Assembly (NCBI GenBank): GCA_033398695.1
Contig: CM065801.1
Coordinates: 5,394,001-5,458,000 of the forward strand
DNA from: Orobanche coerulescens
Taxonomy: Eukaryota; Streptophyta; Magnoliopsida; Lamiales; Orobanchaceae
DNA length: 64,000 bases
Direction of reading: 5' to 3'
Part shown: positions 10,118 through 21,479 of the stretch, one piece after another
Numbering within the stretch: position 1 is the stretch's first letter
How the letters are laid out: each line of letters starts with the position of its first letter
The notes under the pieces: model-generated
What the model was told of the DNA's origin: nothing
The model's input: the letters and a program-made list of their open reading frames with translations, nothing else
The model's database searches: none
Program-made: the position numbers and the translations under genes

Positions 10118-10930
10118 ATAGGAGCCCTTGGAAAACAAAGCAAACCTACTGCCTCTTTTTCTTATTTTTTGCAACTACCTCCAAAATAATTCAAAAAAAT
10201 TATAAAACATTACCTAAAATCTTAAAACATAATAACAAGTGATTTTTTTATAGAAATTAACATTAATTTGTTAAAATTACAAAAAAATCAAATTATTTAA
10301 AATTATGCGAAAAATACAAATTATTACAAAACACTACATAAAATCTTAAAACATAAATGTAGCCTTCAAATTCTAAAATACGACAAGTATATTCGAATAG
10401 CCACCATGAAAAGTGAAATTTTCGTAATCTATAACGTTTAGTTAGAAGTGACCTCAAATTGACAACATATCTTGTAGAGGAGCAACTTCAACCGGATTAT
10501 TTATAAGTGGGTATCAATCCTTGTCCAATCGAAGGTAACACTCAACTTGACGCGTCCCGTATCTATTACGATGATTCGTTTACCAAACAGCTCCGAATCA
10601 CGGATACTTACAATCCATCCTTTTGCAAAATTAACCCGTATGGTGTCAATGCCCACAAAGTCATAGTACTCTTCAAACGCATATTTTGATATTCCTTTAA
10701 GAGTCCTTACTTTAACAGTAAGGAATTTTGGATTCTATCATCATTGGATTAGGGTGCTCGTTAGCTACATCATCCGCAATTACAAAATCACATGTATTCA
10801 TAATTATCACATGTTATCACCAATATCAACGAACAAGAAATATGTACAAAGAACAAGAAATAAGTAAGAAGGACCTTACCACCACTATCAATGAACAATT
10901 TACAATCCTTCCCCTCCTTACTTTTGTAAT
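10118..10930. other. AT-rich non-coding stretch
   Basis: It contains a duplicated motif (ACACTACATAAAATCTTAAAACATAA near 10198-10232 and 10327-10352, shown here only in part). The plus-strand frame at 10507-10689 has no recognisable domain. Nothing else is supported. Confidence 0.3.
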
Positions 10931-10933
10931 CAA

Positions 10934-11170
10934 TTAGGGGAGCTTGCGGAATTTGGGTGATTGGTTGAGGAGGGAAAGTGCTTCCAATATGTCTTGGAGG
11001 GAGACTTCGGGAAGGTTTAGGGGATTATCCGGGTGTGCTGTATAATAAGCATCGACGTCTCTATAGGCCACGTCAACCATTGCTTGTTGGTGCTCTGAAA
11101 GGTTATTCCAATCCCAATCGCAACTACAACGAGAGTCACAACTATAAGTGGAGTTGTTTCTCTAATATCC
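10934..11170 (-). CDS. Unrecognised ORF fragment
   Basis: Read on the minus strand, a frame ending at TAA (10934-10936) contains an acidic, Asp/Leu/Pro-rich segment ([18 protein letters not shown], then [17 protein letters not shown]). It looks more protein-like than the overlapping frames, but I do not recognise the family. It lies between the PMD/Ulp1 remnant and a FAR1-like remnant and may belong to the same Mutator-like material. Confidence 0.25.
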
Positions 11171-11289
11171 TCGCTAGCCATGTAATCTAGTACAATAGAA
11201 AATAAGAATAAAGCAATTATAAATTGACATTTCAAATACCATCATTGACAATTCGAATAACAAGCATTTGTAAAAAATTACAATAATTC

Positions 11290-11592
11290 ATTACAAATTA
11301 AGTTACTCAAATTGAGAATTCTTCATTTCTTCTAGTCTAGTAGGACAATTTCTTTTATCATGTCATTCCATCCTACAATGTTTGCACTTTCTTGAGGGCT
11401 TCTCTTTACCAAGCGATTCCGAGGGACTTTTAAAATGGACGTTTTTTTCCTCCCTTTGGTTTGGGACACAATAGGGTCGAGAATTGGTTCATTGTAGTTA
11501 CCACCACTTTCATCATGAGGATTTACATTCTTTTCATGATGAGGAACTCCATTAACACTCATACGTTCTAGATTTGGTATTTCTTGACTCAT
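11290..11592 (-). pseudogene. FAR1/MULE-like C-terminal fragment with zinc knuckle
   Basis: The minus-strand frame has DPIVSQTKGRKKTS, which resembles the linker before the C-terminal zinc knuckle of FAR1/FHY3-related and MULE proteins. Shifting frame near 11395 gives KCKHCRME, a stop, HDKRNC, i.e. CX2CX4HX4C with a stop codon inside the knuckle, then PTRLEEMKN. The fragment is short and broken. Assignment rests on these two motifs. Whether it was part of the same element as the PMD/Ulp1 remnant cannot be decided here. Confidence 0.45.
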
Positions 11593-11627
11593 GACCTCGA
11601 CGGCATAGGCCCTGTTCTTTTGGACTT

Positions 11628-11772
11628 ATTTTTGATTTTGATTCGATTCAATTGATTCGATTACATTACATTGCATTCGAGTCCATTCGATTGATTTAGG
11701 TCCATTCGATTCGATTGATTGATTCGATTCTGTTCTTATTCTTATTCTTATTCTTCTTCTTATTATTATTTT
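11628..11772. repeat. ATTCGATT-type and TTATTC-type simple repeats
   Basis: A degenerate GATTCGATT/CATTCGA array (11628-11735) passes into a TTATTC/TTATT tract (11736-11772). The second tract adjoins the 3' end of LINE copy 2, echoing the TTA tracts around copy 1. Confidence 0.75.
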
Positions 11773-11902
11773 TTTTAAAAACAAATTTTATTAGATGAAT
11801 AACATTTTATAAGAAATTAGTGAGAAGCCGAGATACTTTCGGGGCCCCCACTCCTTTTGCAATAACAAAACTAACTCGAGTAAAAATATGAGCAGCAGCA
11901 CG

Positions 11903-12068
11903 TAGGGCTGTTAGCGTTCCGAGTAAACCCGAAACCCGGTCAAGAACCGGACCTAAAAACCCGAGACCGAAACTCACCTGACAATTAACGAGTTCGAATT
12001 CGAGTTCTAAACATTGAACCAAAACCGATAAGACCCGGACTGAGAAAACCGAAAAAAAACCCGGTAAC

Positions 12069-12121
<53 letters not shown>

Positions 12122-12654
12122 AAACAAGGCCTAAGGCCTTTGGTATATAAAATTTTTAATCATGCACCAAACATGGCCTTAGGCCATTGATATATAACAC
12201 AAATTAGGTTAGAAATTGTGAAATCTCTCACTCCCCCCTCCCCCTCCCGCAGCCGCACGGCCCGCATCTAACCCAATTAGTTTCAATTTTGGGGATTTTA
12301 GTTTATTTTCGAATTCGAGTTAGGGTTAAAAAATTTGGGGGTTTCAAATTAGTTTAGGATTCGGATTTGAGGGGTTCAAGTAAGGGTTCCAGATTTGGGG
12401 GGCTTAAAATAATTGTTTTTATTTGGTGATTTCAATTTTTTTTATAGGTTAATTATTTCCAGATTCGGGTTTCCGGGTTCCGGATTCGGGTTTCGGATTC
12501 CTACCGGGTTCTGGTCCGAACTATTTCGGACCAGTTCTGGATCTTAAATATGACCCAGTTCTCTTACCAATTCGGACCGGGTCTATCCGGTACCTTACCA
12601 GACCGATTCCGGGTCCGTCAAAAACCGGACCGGACCGGTCCGATAACAGCCCTA
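11903..12654. mobile_element. Non-autonomous hAT-like element (752 bp), 8-bp target duplication
   Basis: The ends are inverted: TAGGGCTGTTAGCG at the left and CGATAACAGCCCTA at the right (one mismatch in 14). They are flanked by an exact 8-bp duplication GCAGCACG (11895-11902 and 12655-12662). TA(A/G)GGCTG-type termini with 8-bp duplications are typical of hAT transposons. Subterminal regions are full of CGGGTTC/GGACCGG-type repeats, and there is a (CA)n tract at 12080-12119. There is no transposase. It sits inside the C-terminal coding sequence of LINE copy 2 and so is younger than that copy. Confidence 0.88.
12080..12119. repeat. (CA)n microsatellite
   Basis: About 20 CA units preceded by an (AT)n stretch, within the hAT-like element. 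Confidence 0.95.
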
Positions 12655-12791
12655 GCAGCACGCCTCCCAACATCCTGAGACACCGAAATCTTCTGAACCC
12701 ATTTTAGAAATGCAATAGCACCCGTCTCCAACTCCCCCAGCGAAGAAAACGAGAAGGGTAAGAAACCATATCCCCGGGCCTCACACAAGTC

Positions 12792-13250
12792 CTAGTACTT
12801 GGCACATTTACGCCAAGCAGCATCAATCACAACTCGTCCAGGCGCATAGTCAGCCATAGCAGACTGGGTTAAGGGGGAGGAACCAGTCAAATCCACACAC
12901 ACATCCCGGACCCTGTCCCAGGAATATAACAACAAATCCGCTGGACGAAGGGGCTTGTCATGCCCGTCGATCAAACCAACATCCACCTCCTTAGCCGCCG
13001 AAATCCCAGACCGAAAACAGATATCCAAAAGGGTGTCACGAACCAGGTTGTGGCGATGCTTAACCCCAACAGTACCAGAGCAGGACACGGCATGATCGCC
13101 GAAGACGTCGCCATGAAAGACCCGAGAACAGGCTGAGCACGGCTGAGATACCGAAAATAGGGGAATACCCAGCCGATAGCTCAGAACACCGCGATAAGTC
13201 TGCCCATTCATGGTCTGTCCTAATCCAAAATAGGAACCGCACGAAGCCAA
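12792..13250 (-). pseudogene. RLE domain of LINE copy 2 (best preserved endonuclease)
   Basis: The 152-aa frame carries all expected motifs of a LINE restriction-like endonuclease. The Cys-Cys-His-Cys knuckle is C38, C41, H53, C57 (CSACSRVF ... GDHAVSC). It is followed by KHRHNLVRD, then RPADLLLY (R102-D105), a second acidic residue in VCVDLTG (D120), and DAAWRKCAKY with Lys148/Lys151 and Tyr152. The spacing from PAD to the second Asp (14 residues between) fits the PD-(D/E)xK arrangement of R2-type RLEs. A stop right after KY replaces a sense codon; the sequence then continues in frame as EARGYGFLPFSFSSLGELE. The domain would nick target DNA for target-primed reverse transcription. Confidence 0.75.
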
Positions 13251-13485
13251 TCAGAAGTGTGTCCACCCTGTTGGCACTTCCATAATGCAACCTGCCGAGT
13301 GGTTAAAGAGTAGTCGGATTCAGCGGTAGCGGCCACCTTCTCGAAATATATATCTGTCAATTTCTTCATAAGCTTGGGGGCAGCAATCTCACTCGGACGA
13401 CGTAGGATATCCGAACACGTAGTCTCATCACAGCAGCATCAAAACAAGCTCCCTGGGCAACAATCCCAGAAGGATGAAAGAGCTT

Positions 13486-14609
13486 TGTAACACCCCCAAA
13501 AAGGCGGCAATTACAGTGCCGTGGATCCACACCGGGACCCACCAGGCGATACCCAAAATATAGATTAAATACATAGTACTTGTGATACCGAACCACAATA
13601 CATAAAACTTACCCCGATTAGGAGTTTACAGTAGCATGGCCTACGGCCTTATTATACATAGGATCCAAAACACCAGTATAATCCATATGGAGATGGACTA
13701 TACCTAAAATAACAATACATTGTCCAGAATTTAAATAAAGCAGAAAAATAACATGACATAGTTCGAACACGACCGAACAACAGAATGACTTGGCCCCCCC
13801 GAACTAGTATCTTTAGAATCTTTCGCCATCATTATGATCTTCCCGTGCCTTGCCTTTACCTCGACCTAAAATACAACACAAGTATTTCGCCCAACACAGG
13901 GTCAGATATACATGATAAATGATTTCTCAAGACATTATACGATTCACATATATTAGATTTCAAAGAAAACATCCTGACTAACGAACATACCCCTCGGGCG
14001 TATGAACGAGTCATTCACAAAACGTCGAACACATCCAATTATACGTGGACTATGAACGACCAAAAATAGAATGGCTCAAGATGAACATCACAGTACGCCC
14101 AATCTGAATATGTGTCAGTTTAGTATCGTAGCTCATCACTTCCTGTGCCGATCCTGTGACTGCTCCCCCGAACCTGCATGTACCTGGACGCAAAACAGAC
14201 ATCCACCCCCCAATTACTCGGGGGTTAGTAAAACTCCACTGTTTTACTAGTTCGAGTATCAAATCATACGAAATGTACGAGCAAAAATTAACCATGGATC
14301 AAATACAATAACCAAGTACCAAAACATTCCCGAGAGGTTTTAATAAGGGAAAATAAGCTATGAAGCATTTGAAAATAAGATCATCATCTCGGGAATTTTT
14401 AGAATTACCAAACCTTTAAGACCTCAAGTCCTGATTCGGAAAAACCTTTTCGAAAACCTTAGGGTTCTAACCCAAATCTGATTCGTATTTCGGTAATTAC
14501 AGTACGAAAATATTTCAACAAATCTCGCAGGGTTCGGCCCAACATTACTTTTCGTGAAAACTTCATTTTCGAAACGTAGTTGATCAAAATATATTCATGA
14601 CTCGGTGAT
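13486..14609. mobile_element. Possible LTR-type sequence (TGTAACACCC start)
   Basis: The block begins TGTAACACCCCC at the broken edge of LINE copy 2, a start common to many plant gypsy LTRs, and has no coding content. It runs until the Athila insertion at 14610. No matching end or second copy was found, so the assignment is weak. It may be a truncated LTR whose other part was lost. Confidence 0.3.
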
Positions 14610-15903
14610 TGTTAGGCGTATTTTTATACGCTTATTTATCATTATTTTGTAGTGTTTTGGTGAGTGAAATCATCTAAATGAGCTTTTAATGCCTTGATTT
14701 TGTATGATTGACAGGAAATTGAAGTCCGGGAGCTAAAACGAGGCAAAACGGGCGAAAACGGCAAAACTGGACGATGAGCCGCGGCGCAAGGAATCGAGGC
14801 ACGCGGGAAGACACCAAGAAGGGCGAGTAGTCACTGCGTGCCGCGGCACGGCCAGTGAGCCGCGGCACGTAAGAATTTATTTACGCCTGTATTCACTTTT
14901 GGCGATGTGCCGCGGCACAGTTGATGAGCCGCGGCACACTTAGCGGGTTTGGTACGTCTGCGCGGATTACGGGCCGTTTGAAGCCGATTTTCAACCGATT
15001 AATACGGACGCGATTTGTGGAGGTCTGAGCTATAAATAGGGCTTAAGACCCTAATTTAATTATCTTGGAATCATTGAATCTAAACCTAGGAGAGCTTAAG
15101 CTTGGAGACGAGAGAAGAGGAGGAAGCGGAAGAATTAAAGGGCAGAAGGCGGGAGGTCAAGAACGGAGGAATCGAGCTTCATCTGCGTTTGAATTTTATG
15201 CTTTCGTTTATTTATTCTGTATTTTCGCTTTTAGTATGTCATGCTAAAGCCCTAATCTAGGGTTTTGATGAAACCTTTGTTTGACGAATTGATTGAGATT
15301 ATCCAATTTATTACCTTTTTATTGAGTTTTCCCAATTATGTTTAATGCTTGCAATTATCGGCCAATAGTTGTATTGATTTAATCATTCACTTGAATCGGG
15401 AGAGGAGATTTGGTGAGGAACTATTGGTGAGGACCGTTTTATTACGTGAGATAGGAATATACTCATAGGAACTACGTGGCCTTTAGGAGATTTCATGCTT
15501 TTGCCTAGCGACGAGATAATTCACCTAGGGATAGAGTGCGTTAGTCGCCGTTAGATAAATCTATTGACCTCGGGAGGCGGTAGAATATATTAGCAATCTC
15601 CGCCTTCAATAAATTGGGAAAATTATTTATTACGGATAATCAAGATTAAATTCGGATAAATTAAGGTGGATTAACTCTAGACTTATTTATCATTTGATTC
15701 CTTTTATTCAAGCTATCGTTTCTGTTTAGTCTTTTATTAATTCTTTTAGTTATTAATCCAAAACCCACTTCGATTGTTCAAATAAAATTGGAATACGAAA
15801 ACGTCGGTAGTTAGAGATTCAATCCTCGTAGAACGATACTCTACTTATCACTTTATTACTTGTAAATGATGACGTGCACTTGCGTGTAGGAAATATCGCA
15901 ACA
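14610..15903 (+). repeat. Athila 5' LTR
   Basis: The LTR starts TGTTAGGCGTA and ends ATATCGCAACA (1,294 bp). U3 contains five CCGCGG-centred motifs (GAGCCGCGGCAC / GTGCCGCGGCAC) between about 14777 and 14938. A TATA box CTATAAATAG is at 15030-15039. Differences from the 3' LTR are largely single-base insertions or deletions in the U3 and early R region. Confidence 0.95.
15030..15039 (+). promoter_or_regulatory. TATA box of Athila 5' LTR
   Basis: CTATAAATAG is followed about 30 bp downstream by a plausible transcription start region. The same motif is at 24145-24154 in the 3' LTR. Confidence 0.7.
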
Positions 15904-15930
15904 AGTTTTTGGCGCTGTTGTGGATTGAAT
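15904..15930 (+). other. Athila primer-binding site
   Basis: Directly after the LTR comes AGTTTTTGGCGCTGTTGTGG. The TTTGGCGC-GTTG core matches the tRNA-Asp-type primer site known for Athila elements, with several changes in the second half. Confidence 0.65.
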
Positions 15931-16139
15931 TTTTTTAATATCGATTTAAGTATTTCCAGTCTTAATTTGAGCGTTTTATTTTTATTTTTGCGTATTTAAT
16001 TTTGTTTATTCGTTTTCCTTTCAGACCTTTCGTTAGTGCATGAGAAGACTCGTAACGAAGGCCTACTACCTTTGGACACCGAGCTCGAGCGCACTCTAAG
16101 AAGGAACAAAAAGGAGAAAAGAGAGTCACAGACGACAGT

Positions 16140-17010
16140 CAACATGGCGAGAATATTGAAATCCAAGGAGGAGACAACCAAGTGCGGCAAGTTCAACCGA
16201 ACTCGCTCTTCGAGATTATGCCATGCCGCAGTCAACGCTAATTTTTCGGAATCGGCGTCCCACTATCCAAGCAAATAACTTTGAGATCAAGCCCGCCATT
16301 ATTCGGATGGTGCGGGCGAGCCCATTCTCGTGGATTGCAAGGACGACCCGAATGCCCACATTGCGTCTTTCCTTGAGATATGCGATACTTTCAAAACTAA
16401 TGGTGTCACCGATGCCATCCGATTGAGGCTTTTCCCTTTCTCTTTGAGGGATAAAGCAAAGTTTTGGTTAAATTCCTTACCGCCGGGGTCGATTACAACA
16501 TGGGAGAGGTTAGCGCAAGCCTTCCTTGCCAAATTTTTCCCACCAGCTAAGACGGCGAGGTTGAGAAATGAAATAACCACTTTTGCCCAGTTCGATATGG
16601 AATCGCTCCACGAGGCGTGGGAGCGATATAAAGAATTACTACGAAGATGCCCTCATCACGGTATTCCTGATTGGCTTCAGCTTCATACGTTTTATGGTGG
16701 TTTGAGTGCTTCTACACGCACTTTAGTGGATGCGGCCTCCGGTGGGACATTCATGGCAAAATCTATGGCCGAGGCACACGTGCTTTTGGAAGATATGGTG
16801 ACGCATACCAATGGCCAGTGAAGATTGACACCGAAAAGAGTAATGGAAGTTTCAAGCAATGACCCGATCTCCACCTTGTCGGCTCAAGTCGCCGCTTTGA
16901 CACAACGACTCAGACATTTTCGCACGCACCACCCGTTACCATAGAGACATGTAATTGGTGTAACGGATCACACCCGAGTGCGGAATGTCAATTTGGAAAT
17001 CCGTTCGAGC
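16140..17010 (+). pseudogene. Athila gag, capsid part (frameshifted)
   Basis: The retrotransposon gag domain is clear in the frame 16330-16821: DPNAHIASFLEICDTFK, then RLRLFPFSLRDKAKFWLNSL, then WERYKELLRRCPHHGIPDW. Upstream the frame shifts between 16270 and 16330 (EANNFEIKPAII-like sequence lies in another frame). After 16821 further frameshifts lead to a zinc knuckle CNWCNGSHPSAEC (about 16950-16990; CX2CX3HX4C). The protein would form the virus-like particle and bind element RNA. Confidence 0.75.
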
Positions 17011-17018
17011 AAAATCAG

Positions 17019-18158
17019 ATGGAGCAAGCTCAATTCATAGCCAATGGAAATCGACAAAGCCATTTTTACCCCAGCACTTATACTCAAGGGTGGAGGAATC
17101 AACAAAATTTTCCATGGAGAAATGGGCAAGCTATGAAGGCTCCACAACCTCACTTCGTGCAACCCCCACAGCAGCCCCCTCAATCACCAAAGGTTTCTTT
17201 GGAGGATGCTCTTGCTCAATTGGCGGCTAACACAAGCCAATTCATGACCCGCACCGAGACGACTCTCCAAAATCATTCGACCTCCATCCGAAATCTAGAA
17301 ACACAAATGGGGCAGATTGCTAATTTATTGTCTTCTCGGTCCCAAGGTGCAGCCCCCAACGCAGCCGAAGTGAAATCCAAGGAAAATGTGCAAGCGATCG
17401 AATTACGAAGCGGAAAGGAGTTGAAAGGGCAGCCTATTAGTGACAAAGAGCAGCCGATCGAGCAGAACGAGAAGGAAAAGGATGAGACGCCTAAGCCAAA
17501 GGAATTATCGACTACTCAGCCCACTCCTCAAATTCCATTTCCACAGCGTTTTCAAAAGCAAAAACTGGACAAGCAGTTTTCAAAATTCCTCGACGTCTTC
17601 AAGAAATTGCACATAAACATTCCGTTCGCCGACGCATTGGAACAGATGCCGAGTTACGTCAAGTTCATGAAGGAGATCTTGTCCAATAAACGAAAGCTCG
17701 AGGAATATGAGACGGTCGCTTTAACGGAAGAGTGCAGCGCTATTTTGCAAAAGAAACTCCCACCTAAATTGAGAGATCCGGGAAGTTTCACCATTCCTTG
17801 CATCATCGGAAATTCATCTTTTGAAAGAGCCCTATGCGATCTCGGGGCGATATAAATCTTATGCCCCTTTCGATTTTTAAAAAGTGGAGATTGGGAAGCG
17901 GCCGACGCAGTCTCTCTGATTGGCGATAGATCCATCAAATATCCGAGGGGTGTGATAGAGGACGTTTTAGTCAAAGTGGATAAGTTCATCTTTCCATCCG
18001 ATTTCATCGTACTTGATATGGAAGAAGACCAAGATATCCCAATTATTTTGGGAAGACCATTTTTGGCAACAGGCCGAACGTTGATTGATGTGGAAAAAGG
18101 AAAGCTGACTTTGCGCGTTCAAGAGGAGCAAGTAACCTTCAACATTTTCGATCCGTAA
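17019..18158 (+). pseudogene. Athila gag C-terminus and protease
   Basis: The 278-aa frame 17019-17855 has a Gln/Pro-rich linker, a coiled-coil-like stretch (ENHSTSIRNLETQMGQIANLL-type), ELRSGKEL, and the conserved LDKQFSKFLDVFKKLHINIP block. It ends at the protease active site CDLGA, where a frameshift breaks the domain; the sequence resumes one frame over as INLMPLSIFKK. The second half (17952-18158) contains PIILGRPFLATGRTLIDV, the flap and hydrophobic core typical of retropepsins. The active site reads DLGA, as in other Athila copies, in place of D(T/S)GA. Confidence 0.75.
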
Positions 18159-18659
18159 AATATCCAAGTGGCCGAAAATTGTTTCCAAGTTGACGTCATT
18201 GACTCGTGCGTGAGTAAAACTTTTCGAGAAAATTATCCACCCGATCCATTGGAATCCGTTTTGATTGGGAAATTTAGAACCAAATGGAGAGCATGCCGCC
18301 TACGTACGACACATGGATGATTCTCCGCAAATTTTTATTCGTAAACCATTCGAGGAGCTAGGAAGTTCACTAACTCGACCGACCCCATCGATTGAAAAAC
18401 CTCCAAAATTGGAACTCAAAAGCCGCCACCTCATTTGAAGTATGCATTCACAGTACCGACGACTCCCTTCCAGCTTATTCTTTCGGCCACTTTAGCAGAG
18501 ATCAAGAGGCAAAATTATTAAGAGTTTTGAGGAGTACAAATCGCTCTTGGATGGTCTATTGCGGATATCAAGGGGATCAGCCCATCGATTTGCATGCACA
18601 AGATTTTGATGGAGGAAGACTACAAACCATCCGTGGAGCATCAACGCCCGGCTGAATCC

Positions 18660-19340
18660 TAACATGAAGGAGGTGGTAAAAGTCGAGGTTTTAAAACTCC
18701 TCGACGCAGTATGATCTTTCCAATTTCGATAGTAAGTGGGTAAGTCGGTTCAAGTTGTGTCGAAAAAGGGTGGGATAACGCTTGTTCAAAGCGATAATAA
18801 TGACTTAATTCCCACGAGATTGTTACGGGGTGGCGTATGTGCATAGATTATAGGAAACTAAATAAGGCCACTAGAAAAGATCATTTTCCCTTGCCTTTTA
18901 TTGATCGGATGTTAGATAGATTAGCCGGACACGATTTCTATTGCTTTCTCGATGGCTATTCGGGTATAATCAGATTTACATAGCCCCCGAAGACCAAGAG
19001 AAAACGACGTTTACATGTCCTTACGGCATTTTCGCTTATAGGCGCATGCCGTTTGGATTGTGTAATGCGCCGGCGACTTTTCAACGGTGTATGATGGCTA
19101 TTTTTTCTGACATGGTAGAGCAGTGTATTGAGATTTTCATGGATGATTTTTCTGTTTTTGGAGATTCTTTTGACATTTGTTTGGAAAATTTGCAGAAGGT
19201 CTTGCGAAGATGTGAAGAGACCAATTTAGTCTTGAATTGGGAGAAGTGTCATTTTATGGTGCAGGAGGGCATTGTGCTTGGCCATCGAATATCCTCACAT
19301 GGAATTGAAGTCGACCGAGCGCAAAATTGAGACAATTGAG
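18660..19340 (+). pseudogene. Athila reverse transcriptase
   Basis: The N-terminal part is broken by frameshifts (RMCIDYRKLNKATRKDHFPLPF around 18830-18900). The frame 18941-19330 holds FTCPYGIFAYRRMPFGLCNAPATFQRC cut by no stop, and the catalytic FMDDFSVFG (Asp68 and Asp69 of that frame). The CEETNLVLNWEKCHF block and VLGHRISSHGIEVDRA follow, then a frameshift. Both catalytic aspartates of motif C are intact. Confidence 0.8.
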
Positions 19341-19960
19341 AAGATGCCTCCACCCACTTCGGCAAGGGGATTAGGAGTTTTCTGGGACACGCCGGTTTCT
19401 ATCGCCGATTTATTAAGGATTTTTCAAAGATCACGAAGCCGCTGTGCAACTTACTCATGAAAGATGTCCCATTTACTTTCGACGAGTCTTGTAAAGAAAG
19501 TTTTGAGTTGCTGAAGAAAGCTCTAAGCACGGCACCGGTGATAGTCGCTCCGGATTGGGACCTTCCATTCGAACTAATGTGCGATGCTAGCGATTTTGCC
19601 ATTGGGGCTGTTTTGGGGTAGAGACGAGGGAAGGTGTTTCATGTCATATACTATGCGAGCCGAACGCTCGATGACGCCCAAAGAAATTATGCCACAACGG
19701 AGAAGGAATTGTTGGCGGTGATATTTGCATTTGATAAATTTCGGGCTTATCTACTAGGAACAAAGGTGATAGTGTGGACCGATCATTCGGCGATAAAGTA
19801 CCTTTTGGAGAAGAAGGATGCCAAACCAAGGTTGATTCGGTGGGTGCTACTCCTTCAAGAATTCAACTTGGAGATTCGGGACAAGAAAGGGACAGAAAAT
19901 GTTATAGCCGATCACCTTTCACGGTTAGAGAGTTCCTTCGAGAAGGAAGAAAGTCAGCCA
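19341..19960 (+). pseudogene. Athila RNase H
   Basis: FKDFSKITKPL-type connection sequence and the first acidic residue (ELMCDASDFAIGAVLG, about 19565-19620) are followed by a TAG stop (about 19619) and then by the frame 19634-20245: [55 protein letters not shown]. The Asp, Glu and Asp of the active site are present but separated by the stop. Confidence 0.8.
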
Positions 19961-21170
19961 CAAATTATAGAAACCTTCCCCGACGAGCAGCTCTACAAGT
20001 TGGATTCAACACATGCGCCTTGGTATGCTGATCTAGTGAACTACTTAGCAAGTAAAACAATTCCGAACGATCTCTCACGTCATCAAAAGAAGAAGCTAAT
20101 CTCGGACGCTAAGTACTATTTGTGGGACGATCCTTTTCTTTTTAAGCGATGCCCCGACCAAATTATCCGTAGATGCATCCCAGATGAGGAAATCCACGGT
20201 GTCTTTGAACCATTGCCATGCATCGCCCTACGGTGGACACTTTAGTGGAAATAGAACGAGTCAAGGTCTTACAGTCGGGATTTTATTGGCCGTCCTTATT
20301 CAAAGATGCTCACTCCTTTGTGTCTACATGTGATCGGTGTCAACGGACAGGAAACATCTCAAGACGACACGAAATGCCGCTGAACACCATACTTGAAGTC
20401 GAATTATTTGATGTATGGGGGATCGACTTCATGGGTCCATCAAACAAGAATCTCTACATTTTGGTGGCCGTGGATCACGTCTCCAAATGGGTTGAAGCGG
20501 TGACACTACCTACGAATGGGTCCAATGTCGTAATCAAGTTTATCAAACAACATATCTTCTCACGCTTTGGGACTCCACGTGCTATTATAAGTGATGGTGG
20601 GTCACACTTCGACAACAAATTTCTTGATGCGGTTTTGAGAAAATACGGAGTCACTCATCGTGTTGCCACAGCATACCATCCGCAAACGAGTGGTCAAGTC
20701 GAGATATCAAATCGAGAGCTGAAGTGGATTCTAGAAAAGACGGTCAGCTCGTCTCGAAAAGATTGGGCATTTAAACTCGATGATGCACTTTGGGCGTCTG
20801 ATCGCGTATAAGACACCTATCGGAATGTCGCCCTACAGATTGGTCTATGGAAAAGGTTGCCATCTGCCCGTAGAGATGGAGCACCGGGCTTATTGGGCGA
20901 TAAAGAAGCTAAACTTTGATCTAAAATCCGCGGGGGAAAAGCGTTGTTTGCAGCTGAACGAGTTGGAAGAAATTCGCCACAACTCATACGAAAATGCAAA
21001 ACTTTATAAGGAGCGGACAAAAATTTGGCATGATAAGCACATCACGCAGAGAATTTGTCCGGTCAAGAGGTGTTGCTATTCAACTCACGCTTAAAGTTAT
21101 TTCCCGGAAATTGCGTTCATGATGGTCGGGACCGTTCACCGTAGTTCAAGTGTTTCCACATGGTGCGAGA
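19960..21170 (+). pseudogene. Athila integrase
   Basis: The HHCC finger is damaged by a frameshift near 20210, although CDRCQRTG survives. The frame 20218-20811 contains the DDE core: Asp70 (GIDFMGPS), Asp126 (IISDGGSHF) and Glu162 ([12 protein letters not shown]), with 35 residues between the second Asp and Glu. The C-terminal part (20780-21094) has [21 protein letters not shown] and the RLKLF-type end, again shifted. No chromodomain is present, as expected for the Athila lineage. Confidence 0.82.
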
Positions 21171-21479
21171 AGTTCAAAGAGATGGTCGAAAATTCAAAGT
21201 TAATGGACAACGGTTGAAGGCATACTTGGGAAATCCAATAGACATGCGTAAAAGCAGCGTCACCTTATCCACCGCCGGATGAATGCGAGAGAAGTCCGGC
21301 TGAAGACTATAAACTTAGCGCTCCTCGGGAGGCAACCCGAGTATTAGTTGTAGATTCTTTGTTGTTTGCTTGCATTTTTAGAGTCTCTTTTTGTCTTCTT
21401 TCTTCTTTGATCCATCCTTCCCTCTCATCTTAATGTATTTGTGTAAAATTTCTGTGCAGGAATCAGCAAAAGGGGATAA

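Larger units (their letters stand above)
11773..13487 (-). mobile_element. Non-LTR retrotransposon copy 2 (3' part, RLE domain), interrupted by hAT element
   Basis: Same family as the element at 2042-6004. Only the C-terminal half remains: a decayed segment upstream of 13250, then the clean frame 13250-12792. The 3' end reads AKGVGAPKVSRLLTNFL and stops at 11807. The coding sequence is interrupted by the hAT-like insertion 11903-12654; sequence on both sides joins in order. The 5' boundary near 13487 is where an unrelated TGTAACACCC-type sequence begins. A TTATTC/TTA-rich tract follows the 3' end. Confidence 0.75.
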
